This document shows, one piece after another, positions 44,351 through 52,198 of a stretch of 64,000 nt of DNA. The notes under the pieces are model-generated. The model was not told the origin of the DNA, ran no database searches, and saw nothing but the letters and a program-made list of their open reading frames with translations. This stretch comes from Candidatus Latescibacterota bacterium (GTDB lineage Bacteria; Latescibacterota; UBA2968; SICM01): the NCBI GenBank assembly GCA_009694805.1, contig SICM01000003.1, positions 1-64,000 of the forward strand, in the 5' to 3' direction. The position numbers were made by a program, and so were the translations under genes. How positions within the stretch are numbered: position 1 is the first letter of the stretch; the number at the start of each line of letters is the position of its first letter.

Positions 44351-45579
44351 AGGGCCGGACGCTGCGCGTCGGAGAGGGGACGTACGATCTGGACGCTTTC
44401 TCGCGGGTCCTGGTGGTAGGGGCGGGGAAGGCTTCCGCGCAGATGGCGTCGGCCGTCGAGGAGGTCCTGGGGGACCGGGTGAGCGGGGGCCTGATCAACA
44501 CGAAGTATGACCACGGCGTTCCCCTGAGACGGGTCGAGGTCAACGAGTGCGGGCATCCGGTGCCGGACGAGGCGGGGGTGGCGGGGACGGAGCGCATCGT
44601 CCGGATGCTGGCCGAGGCGGACGAGCGGACGCTGGTCTTCTGCCTGCTGTCCGGGGGCGGGTCGGCGCTGATGCCGGCCCCGGCGGACGGGATCACGTTC
44701 GCCGAGAAACAGGAGACGACGCGGCAGTTGCTGGCGTGCGGGGCGACGATCAACGAGTTGAACGCCGTCCGCAAGCACCTGTCGAAGGTGAAGGGGGGGC
44801 AACTCGCCCGGATCGCCTTTCCGGCGACCCTCGTCTCCCTGGTCCTGTCGGACGTGATCGGAGACCCGCTGGATGTGATCGCGTCGGGGCCGACGGCCCC
44901 GGATGAGAGCACCTTCGGGCATTGCCTGGAGATCCTGCGGAAGTACGAGGTCCAGGATCGCATCCCGAAGGGGGTGATGGAGCGGTTGCAGGGCGGTTCC
45001 GAGGGGAAGGTTCAGGAGACGCCCAAGCCGGGGGACAGCGTCCTGAGCCGGTGCCGGAACCTCATCGTGGGGAGCAACCGGCTGGCCGTGGCCGCGGCGC
45101 GGGAGAAGGCGGAGGCCCTGGGCTACCGGACGCTGATGCTCTCCACGCGCGTTCAGGGGGAGGCGCGGGAGGTGGCCAAGGTGTTCGCGGCCATCGGGAA
45201 GGAGATCCGGACGACCGGGGCGCCGATCCCAACCCCTGCGTGCGTGATCTGCGGGGGGGAGACGACGGTGACCCTCCGGGGGAAGGGGAAAGGGGGGCGC
45301 AACCAGGAGATCGCCCTGTCCGCGGCGATGGAGATCGAGGGGTGGTCGGGGCTCGTGATCTTCAGCGGGGGGACGGACGGGACGGACGGGCCGACGGATG
45401 CGGCCGGGGCCGTTGCGGACGGGGAGACCGTGGCGCGGGCGCGCGGGATGGGGCTGGCGGCGGGGGATTTCCTGAAGGAGAACGATTCGTACCCCTACTT
45501 TGAGCGACTGGGGGATCTGGTGATGACAGGGCCGACGGGAACCAATGTGATGGATGTGGCGTTGATCATGGTGGGGTGA
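44242..45579 (+). CDS. Glycerate 2-kinase (GckA/MOFRL family)
   Basis: 445 residues from GTG 44242, with AAGGAGG 6 nt upstream. Motifs are VLVVGAGKASAQMASAVEE, GLINTKYDHG, CGHPVPDEAGVAGTERI, CLLSGGGSALMPAPADGI and NAVRKHLSKVKGGQLARI. The C-terminal MOFRL domain has GGETTVTLRGKGKGGRNQE and FSGGTDGTDGPTDAAGAV. It phosphorylates glycerate to 2-phosphoglycerate; older annotation calls it hydroxypyruvate reductase. No glyoxylate-pathway partner is adjacent. Confidence 0.88.
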   Translation: MPDATSQKLRADARAVFDAALEAADPKISIRNAVRIEGRTLRVGEGTYDLDAFSRVLVVGAGKASAQMASAVEEVLGDRVSGGLINTKYDHGVPLRRVEVNECGHPVPDEAGVAGTERIVRMLAEADERTLVFCLLSGGGSALMPAPADGITFAEKQETTRQLLACGATINELNAVRKHLSKVKGGQLARIAFPATLVSLVLSDVIGDPLDVIASGPTAPDESTFGHCLEILRKYEVQDRIPKGVMERLQGGSEGKVQETPKPGDSVLSRCRNLIVGSNRLAVAAAREKAEALGYRTLMLSTRVQGEAREVAKVFAAIGKEIRTTGAPIPTPACVICGGETTVTLRGKGKGGRNQEIALSAAMEIEGWSGLVIFSGGTDGTDGPTDAAGAVADGETVARARGMGLAAGDFLKENDSYPYFERLGDLVMTGPTGTNVMDVALIMVG

Positions 45580-45623
45580 GGGCCGGGGGCGTTTTTTTAT
45601 ACACTTTCAGGGGATGACGGACT

Positions 45624-46952
45624 ATGGGCGCTCGCGTTTTATTTTTTTTAATCTGTCTTTCCATCTTCAGCGCATCTTTTCTGAGAGGACCTGCGGCTCA
45701 GAATCCGCCGGACCTGACCCCTGCTGAGCGGGCGAGGGCCTATTTCGAGAAGGGACAGATCGACTCGGCCATCGCCGTCTTTGAGGCGGCGGCCTCGGCC
45801 AACCCGAAAGACGCGGACCTGATGTCCCAGTTGGGGTTCTTCTGCGCCCAGGCGGGACGGGTCGACGAGGCGATTGCGGCCTATGAGAAGGCCCGGGATC
45901 TGGACCCCAGGAACACGGAGGCGCTGAGCAACCTCGGCCTGCTCTACTCCGGGAAGGGGCGTTTTGAGGAGGCCCTGGCGTCGCTTCAGAAGGCCCTGGC
46001 CATGGCCCCGGACGACGTCGCGCTGCACGTCAACCTGGGCGGGGTCTACTTCGCCATGCAGGACACGGCGAAGGCCGTGACGGCTTACCGGAGGGCGATC
46101 TCCATCGCCCCGAACGATGCCAAGCCGCACGGCGCCCTGGGGTTTGTGATGGCGGAGGCGGGGTCCCTGGATGTGGCTGTCTCGGAGTTCAGCCGGGCCG
46201 CTGCGCTGAGCCCCGATGACGTGGAGGTGCGGGGGAGCCTGGCCGACGCCTATCTGGGCAAGGGGGAGATGGACTCGGCGCTCGTGAACTACCGGCGACT
46301 GCTGGCCATCGCCCCGAATGCCGTCCGGGCGCGCCAGCGGCTGGGGATCGTGTACACGGAGAAAGGGATGCTCGACTCAGCGATGGTCGAATACCGCCGC
46401 TGCCTGGAGGTTGCCCCCCGGTGGGTCCTGCCGCAGAGCAACCTGGCCACCGTGTACATCCGCGCCGGGATGCTCGACTCGGCGCTCGCGGCCTACCGCC
46501 GGTGCCTCGCCCTTGTCCCCGATGAGGCGGGGTTCCACAACAACATCGGTTTTGTCTACGCCCGGAAGGGAGAGATCGATTCGGCGCTCACGGCCTACAA
46601 GCGGGCCATCCGATTGAGCAAAGATCCCAACACGCTGGCGGACGCCCAGAACAACCTGAACATCATGCAATCGATTCAGGCGGGCAAGATACGGGCCCGT
46701 CACATCCTGGTCAAGACGCAGGCGGAGGCGGAGGACATCCTGAAGCAGTTGAAGAACGGCGCCGATTTCGCCGACCTGGCTCGCAGGCGGTCCATCGACC
46801 CGAGCGCGGCGGAGGGGGGGATGACGGGGTTCTTCGTGCCGGGGGACCTCGACCCGGACTTTGAAGCGGCCGTCCGGCAGACGAAGGCGGGGACCCTGAG
46901 CGGCGTCGTGAAGACGAAGCTGGGTTACCACATCATCCTGAGATTGAACTGA
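45624..46952 (+). CDS. Exported TPR protein with C-terminal parvulin domain
   Basis: 442 residues. The signal peptide is VLFFLICLSIFSASFL. About nine TPRs fill residues 35-350 (for example NTEALSNLGLLYSGKGRFEE), with DSA repeated at the same place (GQIDSA, GEMDSA, GMLDSA). The last ~95 residues form a PpiC-type parvulin domain: IRARHILVKTQAEAEDILKQ, DFADLARRRSIDPSAAEGG and LSGVVKTKLGYHIIL. The combination suggests a periplasmic folding or assembly factor that acts alongside SurA. It stands alone, 44 nt after gckA. Confidence 0.8.
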   Translation: MGARVLFFLICLSIFSASFLRGPAAQNPPDLTPAERARAYFEKGQIDSAIAVFEAAASANPKDADLMSQLGFFCAQAGRVDEAIAAYEKARDLDPRNTEALSNLGLLYSGKGRFEEALASLQKALAMAPDDVALHVNLGGVYFAMQDTAKAVTAYRRAISIAPNDAKPHGALGFVMAEAGSLDVAVSEFSRAAALSPDDVEVRGSLADAYLGKGEMDSALVNYRRLLAIAPNAVRARQRLGIVYTEKGMLDSAMVEYRRCLEVAPRWVLPQSNLATVYIRAGMLDSALAAYRRCLALVPDEAGFHNNIGFVYARKGEIDSALTAYKRAIRLSKDPNTLADAQNNLNIMQSIQAGKIRARHILVKTQAEAEDILKQLKNGADFADLARRRSIDPSAAEGGMTGFFVPGDLDPDFEAAVRQTKAGTLSGVVKTKLGYHIILRLN

Positions 46953-46954
46953 AA

Positions 46955-47035
46955 CCGAACGTCAAACGTATCTCGTGAAGCGTGAAGCGCGTAAAACCCG
47001 TGAAGCGTATCTCGTGACACGTCTCACCTTCTTCC
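46955..47035 (+). repeat. Heptanucleotide-type spacer
   Basis: CGTGAAG CGTGAAG CGCGTAA and related ACGTCTC/CGTATCT words fill the spacer between the TPR-parvulin and flippase-like genes. Confidence 0.6.
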
Positions 47036-47041
47036 CTGCCT

Positions 47042-48064
47042 GTGAAACGTTTTCGCGTCCTGTTTCTCCTCCTGGGATTCCTCCTGCTGGGCATCCTGAT
47101 CTTCCGGACGGACCCCCAACAGATCTTCTCCTATCTCTCGATGATCGGATGGCGGTTTCTCCTGATCATCGGGGTGGCCTTTGGCTGGCAGTTCGGGAAT
47201 ACCATCGCCTGGGGACTGGCCTTCCAGCGGGGGGAGAGGGTTCGATTCCGGCATCTGTTCGTCGCCAAGCTGGGGGGCGATGCGATCAATTATATCACCC
47301 CGCTTCTGGGCCTGGGGGGTGAATTCGTGAAGCCCTACCTGATCCGTCGCCACGTGTCCCTGTCCGCGAGCTTCGCCTCCATCGTCATCACCAAGACGGT
47401 TCAGGCCATGACGGGGGTGATCTATGCCCTTGTGGGCATCGGGTGCGCCCTCTTTTTTTTAAACCTGTCCCCCTCCGTGTGGGCTACGACCGCGGGCGTT
47501 GTGGGGGCAGGGGGGGCCATCCTCCTGTGGTTGTTCATCCAGCAGCACCGGAACCCTTTCTCATCCCTTCTGAAGGTCCTGATCCGGTTAGGCGTCAAGA
47601 CAGGCTCTCTGAAGGACCGACTCCATAGCGCGGCGGAGATGGACGCCTACATCGCGGCCTACTACCGGAAGGAGCGGATGCGACTCCTGGCCGCCGTGGC
47701 GATTTACTGTCTGAGCTGGACGTTCGGGGTCCTGGAGACGTGGCTGATCGTCCATCTGCTGGAAGCGCCGATCTCCTTTGGAACCGCCTTTTTTCTGACC
47801 TCTCTCTCCTCCGTGATCAGCACGGCCTTCTTCTTCGTGCCGGGGGGCGTGGGGGTGTCGGAAGGAGGGCAGGTATTTCTGTTCGGGCTTCTGGGGCTCC
47901 CTCCGGCCATGGGATTGGCCGTGGGGATCATCAAGCGCATCCGGAAGCTGGTCTATGTGCTGGCGGGACTCCTGCTGATCTCCGGATGGCTCTGCAAGGG
48001 GGAGAAGGAGGAAGCAGAGGGCTCAGGATGGGGTGAGGGGTGTCGTGCCGTGGATACAGTGTGA
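47042..48064 (+). CDS. Lysylphosphatidylglycerol-synthase-TM/UPF0104 flippase-like membrane protein
   Basis: 340 residues from GTG 47042. About eight membrane helices. Conserved stretches are GGDAINYITPLLGLGGEFVK near residue 80, SFASIVITKTVQAMTG, and FFVPGGVGVSEGGQVFLFG near 270. Such proteins occur in lipid or glycolipid transport and synthesis (MprF N-domain, AglD relatives). The exact lipid is not known. The spacer after it consists of heptamers (48074-48096). Confidence 0.75.
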   Translation: MKRFRVLFLLLGFLLLGILIFRTDPQQIFSYLSMIGWRFLLIIGVAFGWQFGNTIAWGLAFQRGERVRFRHLFVAKLGGDAINYITPLLGLGGEFVKPYLIRRHVSLSASFASIVITKTVQAMTGVIYALVGIGCALFFLNLSPSVWATTAGVVGAGGAILLWLFIQQHRNPFSSLLKVLIRLGVKTGSLKDRLHSAAEMDAYIAAYYRKERMRLLAAVAIYCLSWTFGVLETWLIVHLLEAPISFGTAFFLTSLSSVISTAFFFVPGGVGVSEGGQVFLFGLLGLPPAMGLAVGIIKRIRKLVYVLAGLLLISGWLCKGEKEEAEGSGWGEGCRAVDTV

Positions 48065-48073
48065 ACCGCCGTG

Positions 48074-48175
48074 AATTACGAATTACGAATTACGAAGTTC
48101 AAATTCAAAGCTTAAGGCTCAGGGTTTAGGACCTGGGACCCGGGATTCAGGATCGATTCCGGGTTGGCAGAGATT
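48074..48175 (+). repeat. Heptanucleotide quasi-repeats before tolC
   Basis: GAATTAC GAATTAC GAATTAC GAA (48072-48096), then CTCAGGG TTTAGGA CCTGGGA CCCGGGA TTCAGGA words. The first block is the same GAATTAC word seen at 42921. Confidence 0.7.
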
Positions 48176-48182
48176 TTGCAAC

Positions 48183-49529
48183 ATGAGGATGGGTATGGAC
48201 TGTTCCAAGTTATGGGGTTGGAGATTCGCCGCCGTGGCCCTGGTCCTCATCCCGGCCTGCGCATCCGCGGAGGGGGGGATGACGTTGCAGGCCTGCATCG
48301 AACGGGCGCTGGCGGTGAACCCGGAGGTCAAGGGGGCCGCATTCGACGTCCAGACTGCGGAGGCCAGACTGGGGGAGGTGAAGGCGTCCCGATTCGTCCC
48401 CAAGTTCGAGATGACGCAGTACTTCGGGCCTTCGCCGGCGGCGCACGGGGACGTCTTCACGGCGCGGTCGGACTGGAAGAGCCTGAGCGTCTTCGAACGG
48501 ACGGAGTTCGAGATCCTCCAGCCGCTCTACACATCGGGGAAGTGGAGCGCGGCGAGAGACGCGGCGGTGGCGGGCGTGGCGGTCCAGTCGGCAGGCGTGG
48601 ACCGGCGGCGGGCAGAGGTCGTCCTGAGGGTCAAGGAGCTGTATTACGGCCTCCTCCTGGCCAAGCAGCTTTACGACGCGGCCGCCGAGAGCCAGAGCGA
48701 ACTGAAAGAGGCCCGAACCAGGCTCATGGAGAAGATCGAGGGGGAGTCGGAGGAGGTCTCCTACAACGACCTCTACAAGCTGGACACGTTCGGCTTCAAG
48801 GTCGATCAGGGGCTGCACCGCGTGGAGAAGGAGATGGCCCTGGCCCGGTCGGCGTTCAAGGCGTTGCTCGGCCTGGCCCCGGCGGACAGCTTTGACGTGG
48901 CGGGGGAGGGTCTGGAGCAGGAGGCGGTGACGATCGAACCCCTGGAAGTCTACGTCGCGAGGGCCCTGAAAGACCGGCCCGAGATCCGGCAGCTTGCGGC
49001 GGGGATCGAGGCGCGCCGGGCGCAGGTGAGCGTGGCCCGGAGCGACTACTACCCGCAGGTGTTCATAGCGGGAGGGGGAAAGCTCGGGTATGCCCCGAAT
49101 CGGGACCGGCAGACCGGTCCGTTTGTGCGGGACGATTTCAACGTCCGGCAGGCAGGGGCTGTGATCGGCCTGCGGCAGTCGCTCTCCTTCGGGATGACGA
49201 GGTCCCGCGTGGCTGCTGCTCAGGCCGAGTACCAGAAGACGCTGGCGACCGAAAAGGCCGCGCGGGATGGCATCGCGCTGGAGGTGGAACGGGCCTACAG
49301 GGACCTGGCCGAGGCGGGGGCGAACGTGGAGAGTGGAGAGCGGGCGTTGAAGGCGTCGCGGAGTCTGATGGTGGCGACGCGGGATGCCTTCAACGCCGGG
49401 CTGGGAGAGAGCAAAGAGATGGTCGATGCCTTCAAGGGGTATGGTGAGATGCGCGTGGAGTATTTCAGGGCGATTTTCGAGTACAACCGGGCGGCGGCGC
49501 AGCTGGACAGGGTGACGGGGAAGGAATAG
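48183..49529 (+). CDS. TolC-family outer-membrane efflux protein
   Basis: 448 residues. The signal peptide is RFAAVALVLIPACASA. The typical TolC start is MTLQACIERALAVNPEVKGA. Internal repeats come at ~180-230 and ~370-440, with long helices (ERAYRDLAEAGANVESGERA) and the beta segment QNLK-type GLRQSLSFGMTR. It forms a trimeric channel through the outer membrane. DUF3047 and MlaC-like genes follow in the same direction, but no membrane-fusion protein is nearby. Confidence 0.85.
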   Translation: MRMGMDCSKLWGWRFAAVALVLIPACASAEGGMTLQACIERALAVNPEVKGAAFDVQTAEARLGEVKASRFVPKFEMTQYFGPSPAAHGDVFTARSDWKSLSVFERTEFEILQPLYTSGKWSAARDAAVAGVAVQSAGVDRRRAEVVLRVKELYYGLLLAKQLYDAAAESQSELKEARTRLMEKIEGESEEVSYNDLYKLDTFGFKVDQGLHRVEKEMALARSAFKALLGLAPADSFDVAGEGLEQEAVTIEPLEVYVARALKDRPEIRQLAAGIEARRAQVSVARSDYYPQVFIAGGGKLGYAPNRDRQTGPFVRDDFNVRQAGAVIGLRQSLSFGMTRSRVAAAQAEYQKTLATEKAARDGIALEVERAYRDLAEAGANVESGERALKASRSLMVATRDAFNAGLGESKEMVDAFKGYGEMRVEYFRAIFEYNRAAAQLDRVTGKE

Positions 49530-49575
49530 GCAGAAGGCAAGAAAATGTAAAATACAAAATGCAAAACAAAAAAAC
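49530..49575 (+). repeat. Short AT-rich spacer with heptamer words
   Basis: GGCAGAA GGCAAGA and TACAAAA TGCAAAA words between tolC and the DUF3047 gene. Confidence 0.5.
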
Positions 49576-49577
49576 CT

Positions 49578-50297
49578 ATGCGAATTATAAAAAACTACAA
49601 ATTGCGAAAAGCGAGTGTCTGGACAGGAGGGGTGCTGCTCTCTACTTTCTGCTTCCTGTTTTCCGGGGGGGTGGGAAGGGTGGCGCTGGCAGACCCGGAC
49701 AGGATCGTGCTGGAGAATTTCTCGCAGGGGCGCGTGGGAGAGTTGCCGTCGGGGTGGCGGTGGCGCGGAAAGGACGACGACAAACCCAAGCTCTACGCCA
49801 TTCAGGAGGAGAGCGGTCACCGGTACCTGAACGCGAAGGATAGCGGGTATTCCGTGGCGATCTTCAAGACGATATCCTGGGACCTCCGGGCATATCCGGT
49901 CCTGACGTGGCGATGGCGTGCCAAGGCCCTCCCCCCCGGCGGGGATGAGCGGTTCGGGGCGAAGAACGACAGCGCGGCGGGTCTCTACGTGGTCTTCTCG
50001 CAGAACTGGGTGGGGGTTCCGAAGCAGATCAAGTACGTCTGGAGCACGACGCTTCCGGTCGGGACGGTCGCAGACCGGAAGTTGATCGGGAGGCCCCGTG
50101 TCCTGGTCCTCCGGAGCGGCAGGGCGCGGCTCGGGGAATGGGTGACGGAGCGGGTGAATCTCTACGAGGACTACAAACGGATCTGGGGCGGGGAGCCCAG
50201 CGAGAAGACGGTGGGCATCGCCATTCTGACGGATGCGGATGCGACGCACACCTTCGCAGAGGCGGATTATGCGGATATCGTGGCGAGGAAAGAGTAA
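49578..50297 (+). CDS. DUF3047 domain protein, exported
   Basis: 239 residues. The N-terminal signal is VLLSTFCFLFSGGVGRVALA. The DUF3047 core is LPSGWRWRGKDDDKPKLYAI, VLTWRWRAKALPPGGDE, AAGLYVVFSQN, KYVWSTTLPVGT and GIAILTDADATHTFAEADYA. Function unknown. These proteins are periplasmic and jelly-roll-like. It lies between tolC and an MlaC-like gene. Confidence 0.8.
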   Translation: MRIIKNYKLRKASVWTGGVLLSTFCFLFSGGVGRVALADPDRIVLENFSQGRVGELPSGWRWRGKDDDKPKLYAIQEESGHRYLNAKDSGYSVAIFKTISWDLRAYPVLTWRWRAKALPPGGDERFGAKNDSAAGLYVVFSQNWVGVPKQIKYVWSTTLPVGTVADRKLIGRPRVLVLRSGRARLGEWVTERVNLYEDYKRIWGGEPSEKTVGIAILTDADATHTFAEADYADIVARKE

Positions 50298-50298
50298 T

Positions 50299-50316
50299 TG
50301 CAACTTTTCTTGCTAC
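50299..50316 (+). repeat. Fragment of the structured element (left hairpin arm only)
   Basis: CAACTTTTCTTGCT (50301-50314) equals the left arm and first loop bases of the interspersed element and then stops. ACCGCTTT and GGGGATTCCAA next to it match the flanks of copies B and C. It may be a scar left by loss of a copy. Confidence 0.5.
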
Positions 50317-50337
50317 CGCTTTATGAAGGGGATTCCA

Positions 50338-51057
50338 ATGATTAAACGAACCTGTTATGGCGCCGCGTGTCTGATCCTGATGGCGTTTGCGCTGTGGGCT
50401 GACGGCCTTGCGCAGACGCCTTCGGATGCGGTCACCGGCCAGAAGCTGATCGACATGCTGAAGGAACGGGACAACGCCATCCGGGCCATCGCCCGTTCGA
50501 CGAGCGGCCCGTTGAGCGCTGCGAACCAGGAGAAGCTGAAGGGCATCGTCGGCGATGCCTTCGATTACGAGGAGCTGAGTCGGCAGTCTCTGGGGAAATA
50601 CTGGGCTGAGCGCACGCCGGCGGAGCAGAAAGAGTTCGTGGGGCTTTACAGAAAGCTCATCGAGAAGAGCTACGCCGATCCCAAGCTCTACCGGAAGGTG
50701 GAGAAGATCGCCTACGATGGGGCAGAGGTGGTGGACTCGATGGCGACGGTGAGGACGACCGTGGTGTACAAGGGAGAGAAGAGCGTCATCAAATACGTGA
50801 TGCGCCGTGTGGGCGACAGGTGGCTGATCACGGACATGGTGATCGACGACGTGAGCGTGGTGCGAAACAACCGACAGAACTTCTACAAGGAGATCGCCAA
50901 GTCGTCCTATGCCGGGCTGTTGAGCAAGCTCAAGAAGAAACTGGCGGAGAAGACGTCCGGGGGGGGAAGGCCAGCGGTAAGACATTTTGAAAGGCGGGCG
51001 GGAGGGGTGAGGGGTGAGGTGCGGGCATGGAGATGTTTTTCAGGGGCGGGTGAATGA
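50338..51057 (+). CDS. MlaC/Ttg2D-like periplasmic lipid-binding protein
   Basis: 239 residues as read from ATG 50338 (AAGGGGA upstream). The signal peptide is CLILMAFALWADGLAQ. The MlaC-type core has FDYEELSRQSLGKYWAERTP, EFVGLYRKLIEKSYADPK, VRTTVVYKGEKSVIKYVMRR and GDRWLITDMVIDDVSVVRNN. It carries phospholipids between membranes in Mla/Ttg systems. The last ~30 residues are odd and run into a terminator stem. Adding one G to the run at 50959-50966 would end the protein at KASGKTF (stop at 50988-50990). Confidence 0.75.
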   Translation: MIKRTCYGAACLILMAFALWADGLAQTPSDAVTGQKLIDMLKERDNAIRAIARSTSGPLSAANQEKLKGIVGDAFDYEELSRQSLGKYWAERTPAEQKEFVGLYRKLIEKSYADPKLYRKVEKIAYDGAEVVDSMATVRTTVVYKGEKSVIKYVMRRVGDRWLITDMVIDDVSVVRNNRQNFYKEIAKSSYAGLLSKLKKKLAEKTSGGGRPAVRHFERRAGGVRGEVRAWRCFSGAGE

Positions 51058-51080
51058 ACCCGCCCCTTTTATTCTTTCTT
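51042..51080 (+). terminator. Rho-independent terminator after the MlaC-like gene
   Basis: AGGGGCGGGT (51042-51051), loop GAATGA, ACCCGCCCCT (51058-51067), then TTTATTCTTTCTT. The reading frame of the previous gene runs into the stem, which suggests its true stop is earlier. Confidence 0.8.
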
Positions 51081-51107
51081 GCGGAGGCCGCAGGAATGCC
51101 TTATATT
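51079..51107 (+). promoter_or_regulatory. Sigma-70-like promoter of the radical SAM gene
   Basis: TTGCGG (51079-51084), 17 nt, TATATT (51102-51107). TTATATTGAG at the -10 region is the same 10-mer as before the aldehyde oxidoreductase gene (15021-15030). Confidence 0.55.
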
Positions 51108-51196
51108 GAGAGAGTTTTAGCCGTATCGAGGGCATGGAACTGGGCTGGGAAAGAGGGTCACATTCGTCCTTCAGGCTTGGGGGAGATCGTAGCATT

Positions 51197-52198
51197 ATGA
51201 CATTCTGGCCCAAGATGCTCAAGCGGGCGTTCGACCGGGAGCCGATCGCGTGTCACCTCTACGTAACCGATCAGTGCAACCTGGACTGTCACTACTGCAC
51301 TGAGTACGACAACAGCGTCCCTCATCCGAGCCTGGAAGACCTCAAGCGGTGGATCCGGAAGATCAAGGAACTGGGGTGTATCCGGATCGGCCTTCAGGGG
51401 GGAGAACCCCTGTTACACCCGGACATCGTGGAAGTGGTCCAGTACTGCAAAACGCTCCGGCTCAGGACCAGCCTCTCCACGAACGGGTTCAAACTGACCC
51501 CGAAGCTGGTCCGCTCCCTGGAGGAGGCTGGACTGGATTCGCTCCAGGTGTCCGTGGATCGGATGACGCCCATCCCGTCCACGCTCAAGGCCCTCAAGAC
51601 CGTCATCCCCAAACTGGAATATCTCAAGCATTCCAAGATCCCCTACCATATCTCAGGCGTCCTGTTCAGCGAGACGCTCGCGGAGTCCCGGCAGGTGCTG
51701 GAGTACGGGTTCTCTGAGGGGATCTCCACGCACGCCCGTCTGGTCCACGCAGGGCCGGATGGAGGCCTGCGCGTCGGCGCCGGCGAGAAGGCCGCGCTGT
51801 CGTCGTTCATCGACTCGATGGCCGAGGCGAAGCGGCAGGGGAAGCAGGTTCATACGACCGGCCCCATCCTGGACTATCAGAAGGCCCTGCTCAACGGGGG
51901 GGGCGTGGACTGGACGTGTCTGGCCGGATATAAATATTTTTTCGTGTCGGCGAAGGGGGAATTCTGGCTCTGCAGCATGAACCGGAGGCCGGCCCTGGAC
52001 ATCATGTCCGTCACCCCTGACCTCCTGAAGAGTTACTTCCACAAGAAGGCGTGTCAGGAGGGGTGCGGGGTTTACTGCATCGTCGAGACCTCCATGTTCT
52101 GCAATCATCCCTTCCGGTTCGTGCTCCACGAAGCGTGGGATCGCCTTCAGCAGAAGGCCTCGCGACTATGGAATCGCCCGTCAAAGTCCTTTTCCTGA
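51197..52198 (+). CDS. Radical SAM protein with Cys-rich C-terminus (SPASM-like)
   Basis: 333 residues from ATG 51197 (GGGGGAGA upstream; the frame is open to 51134). The cluster motif is TDQCNLDCHYCTEYDN (C-x3-C-x2-C). IGLQGGEPLLHPDI is the SAM-binding GGEP, and LRTSLSTNGFKLTP follows. The C-terminus has CLAGYKYFFVSAKGEFWLC and ACQEGCGVYCIVETSMFC, which may hold auxiliary clusters. The substrate is unknown. It overlaps the glycosyltransferase gene by 31 nt, so a role in surface glycan or glycolipid synthesis is possible. Confidence 0.75.
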   Translation: MTFWPKMLKRAFDREPIACHLYVTDQCNLDCHYCTEYDNSVPHPSLEDLKRWIRKIKELGCIRIGLQGGEPLLHPDIVEVVQYCKTLRLRTSLSTNGFKLTPKLVRSLEEAGLDSLQVSVDRMTPIPSTLKALKTVIPKLEYLKHSKIPYHISGVLFSETLAESRQVLEYGFSEGISTHARLVHAGPDGGLRVGAGEKAALSSFIDSMAEAKRQGKQVHTTGPILDYQKALLNGGGVDWTCLAGYKYFFVSAKGEFWLCSMNRRPALDIMSVTPDLLKSYFHKKACQEGCGVYCIVETSMFCNHPFRFVLHEAWDRLQQKASRLWNRPSKSFS

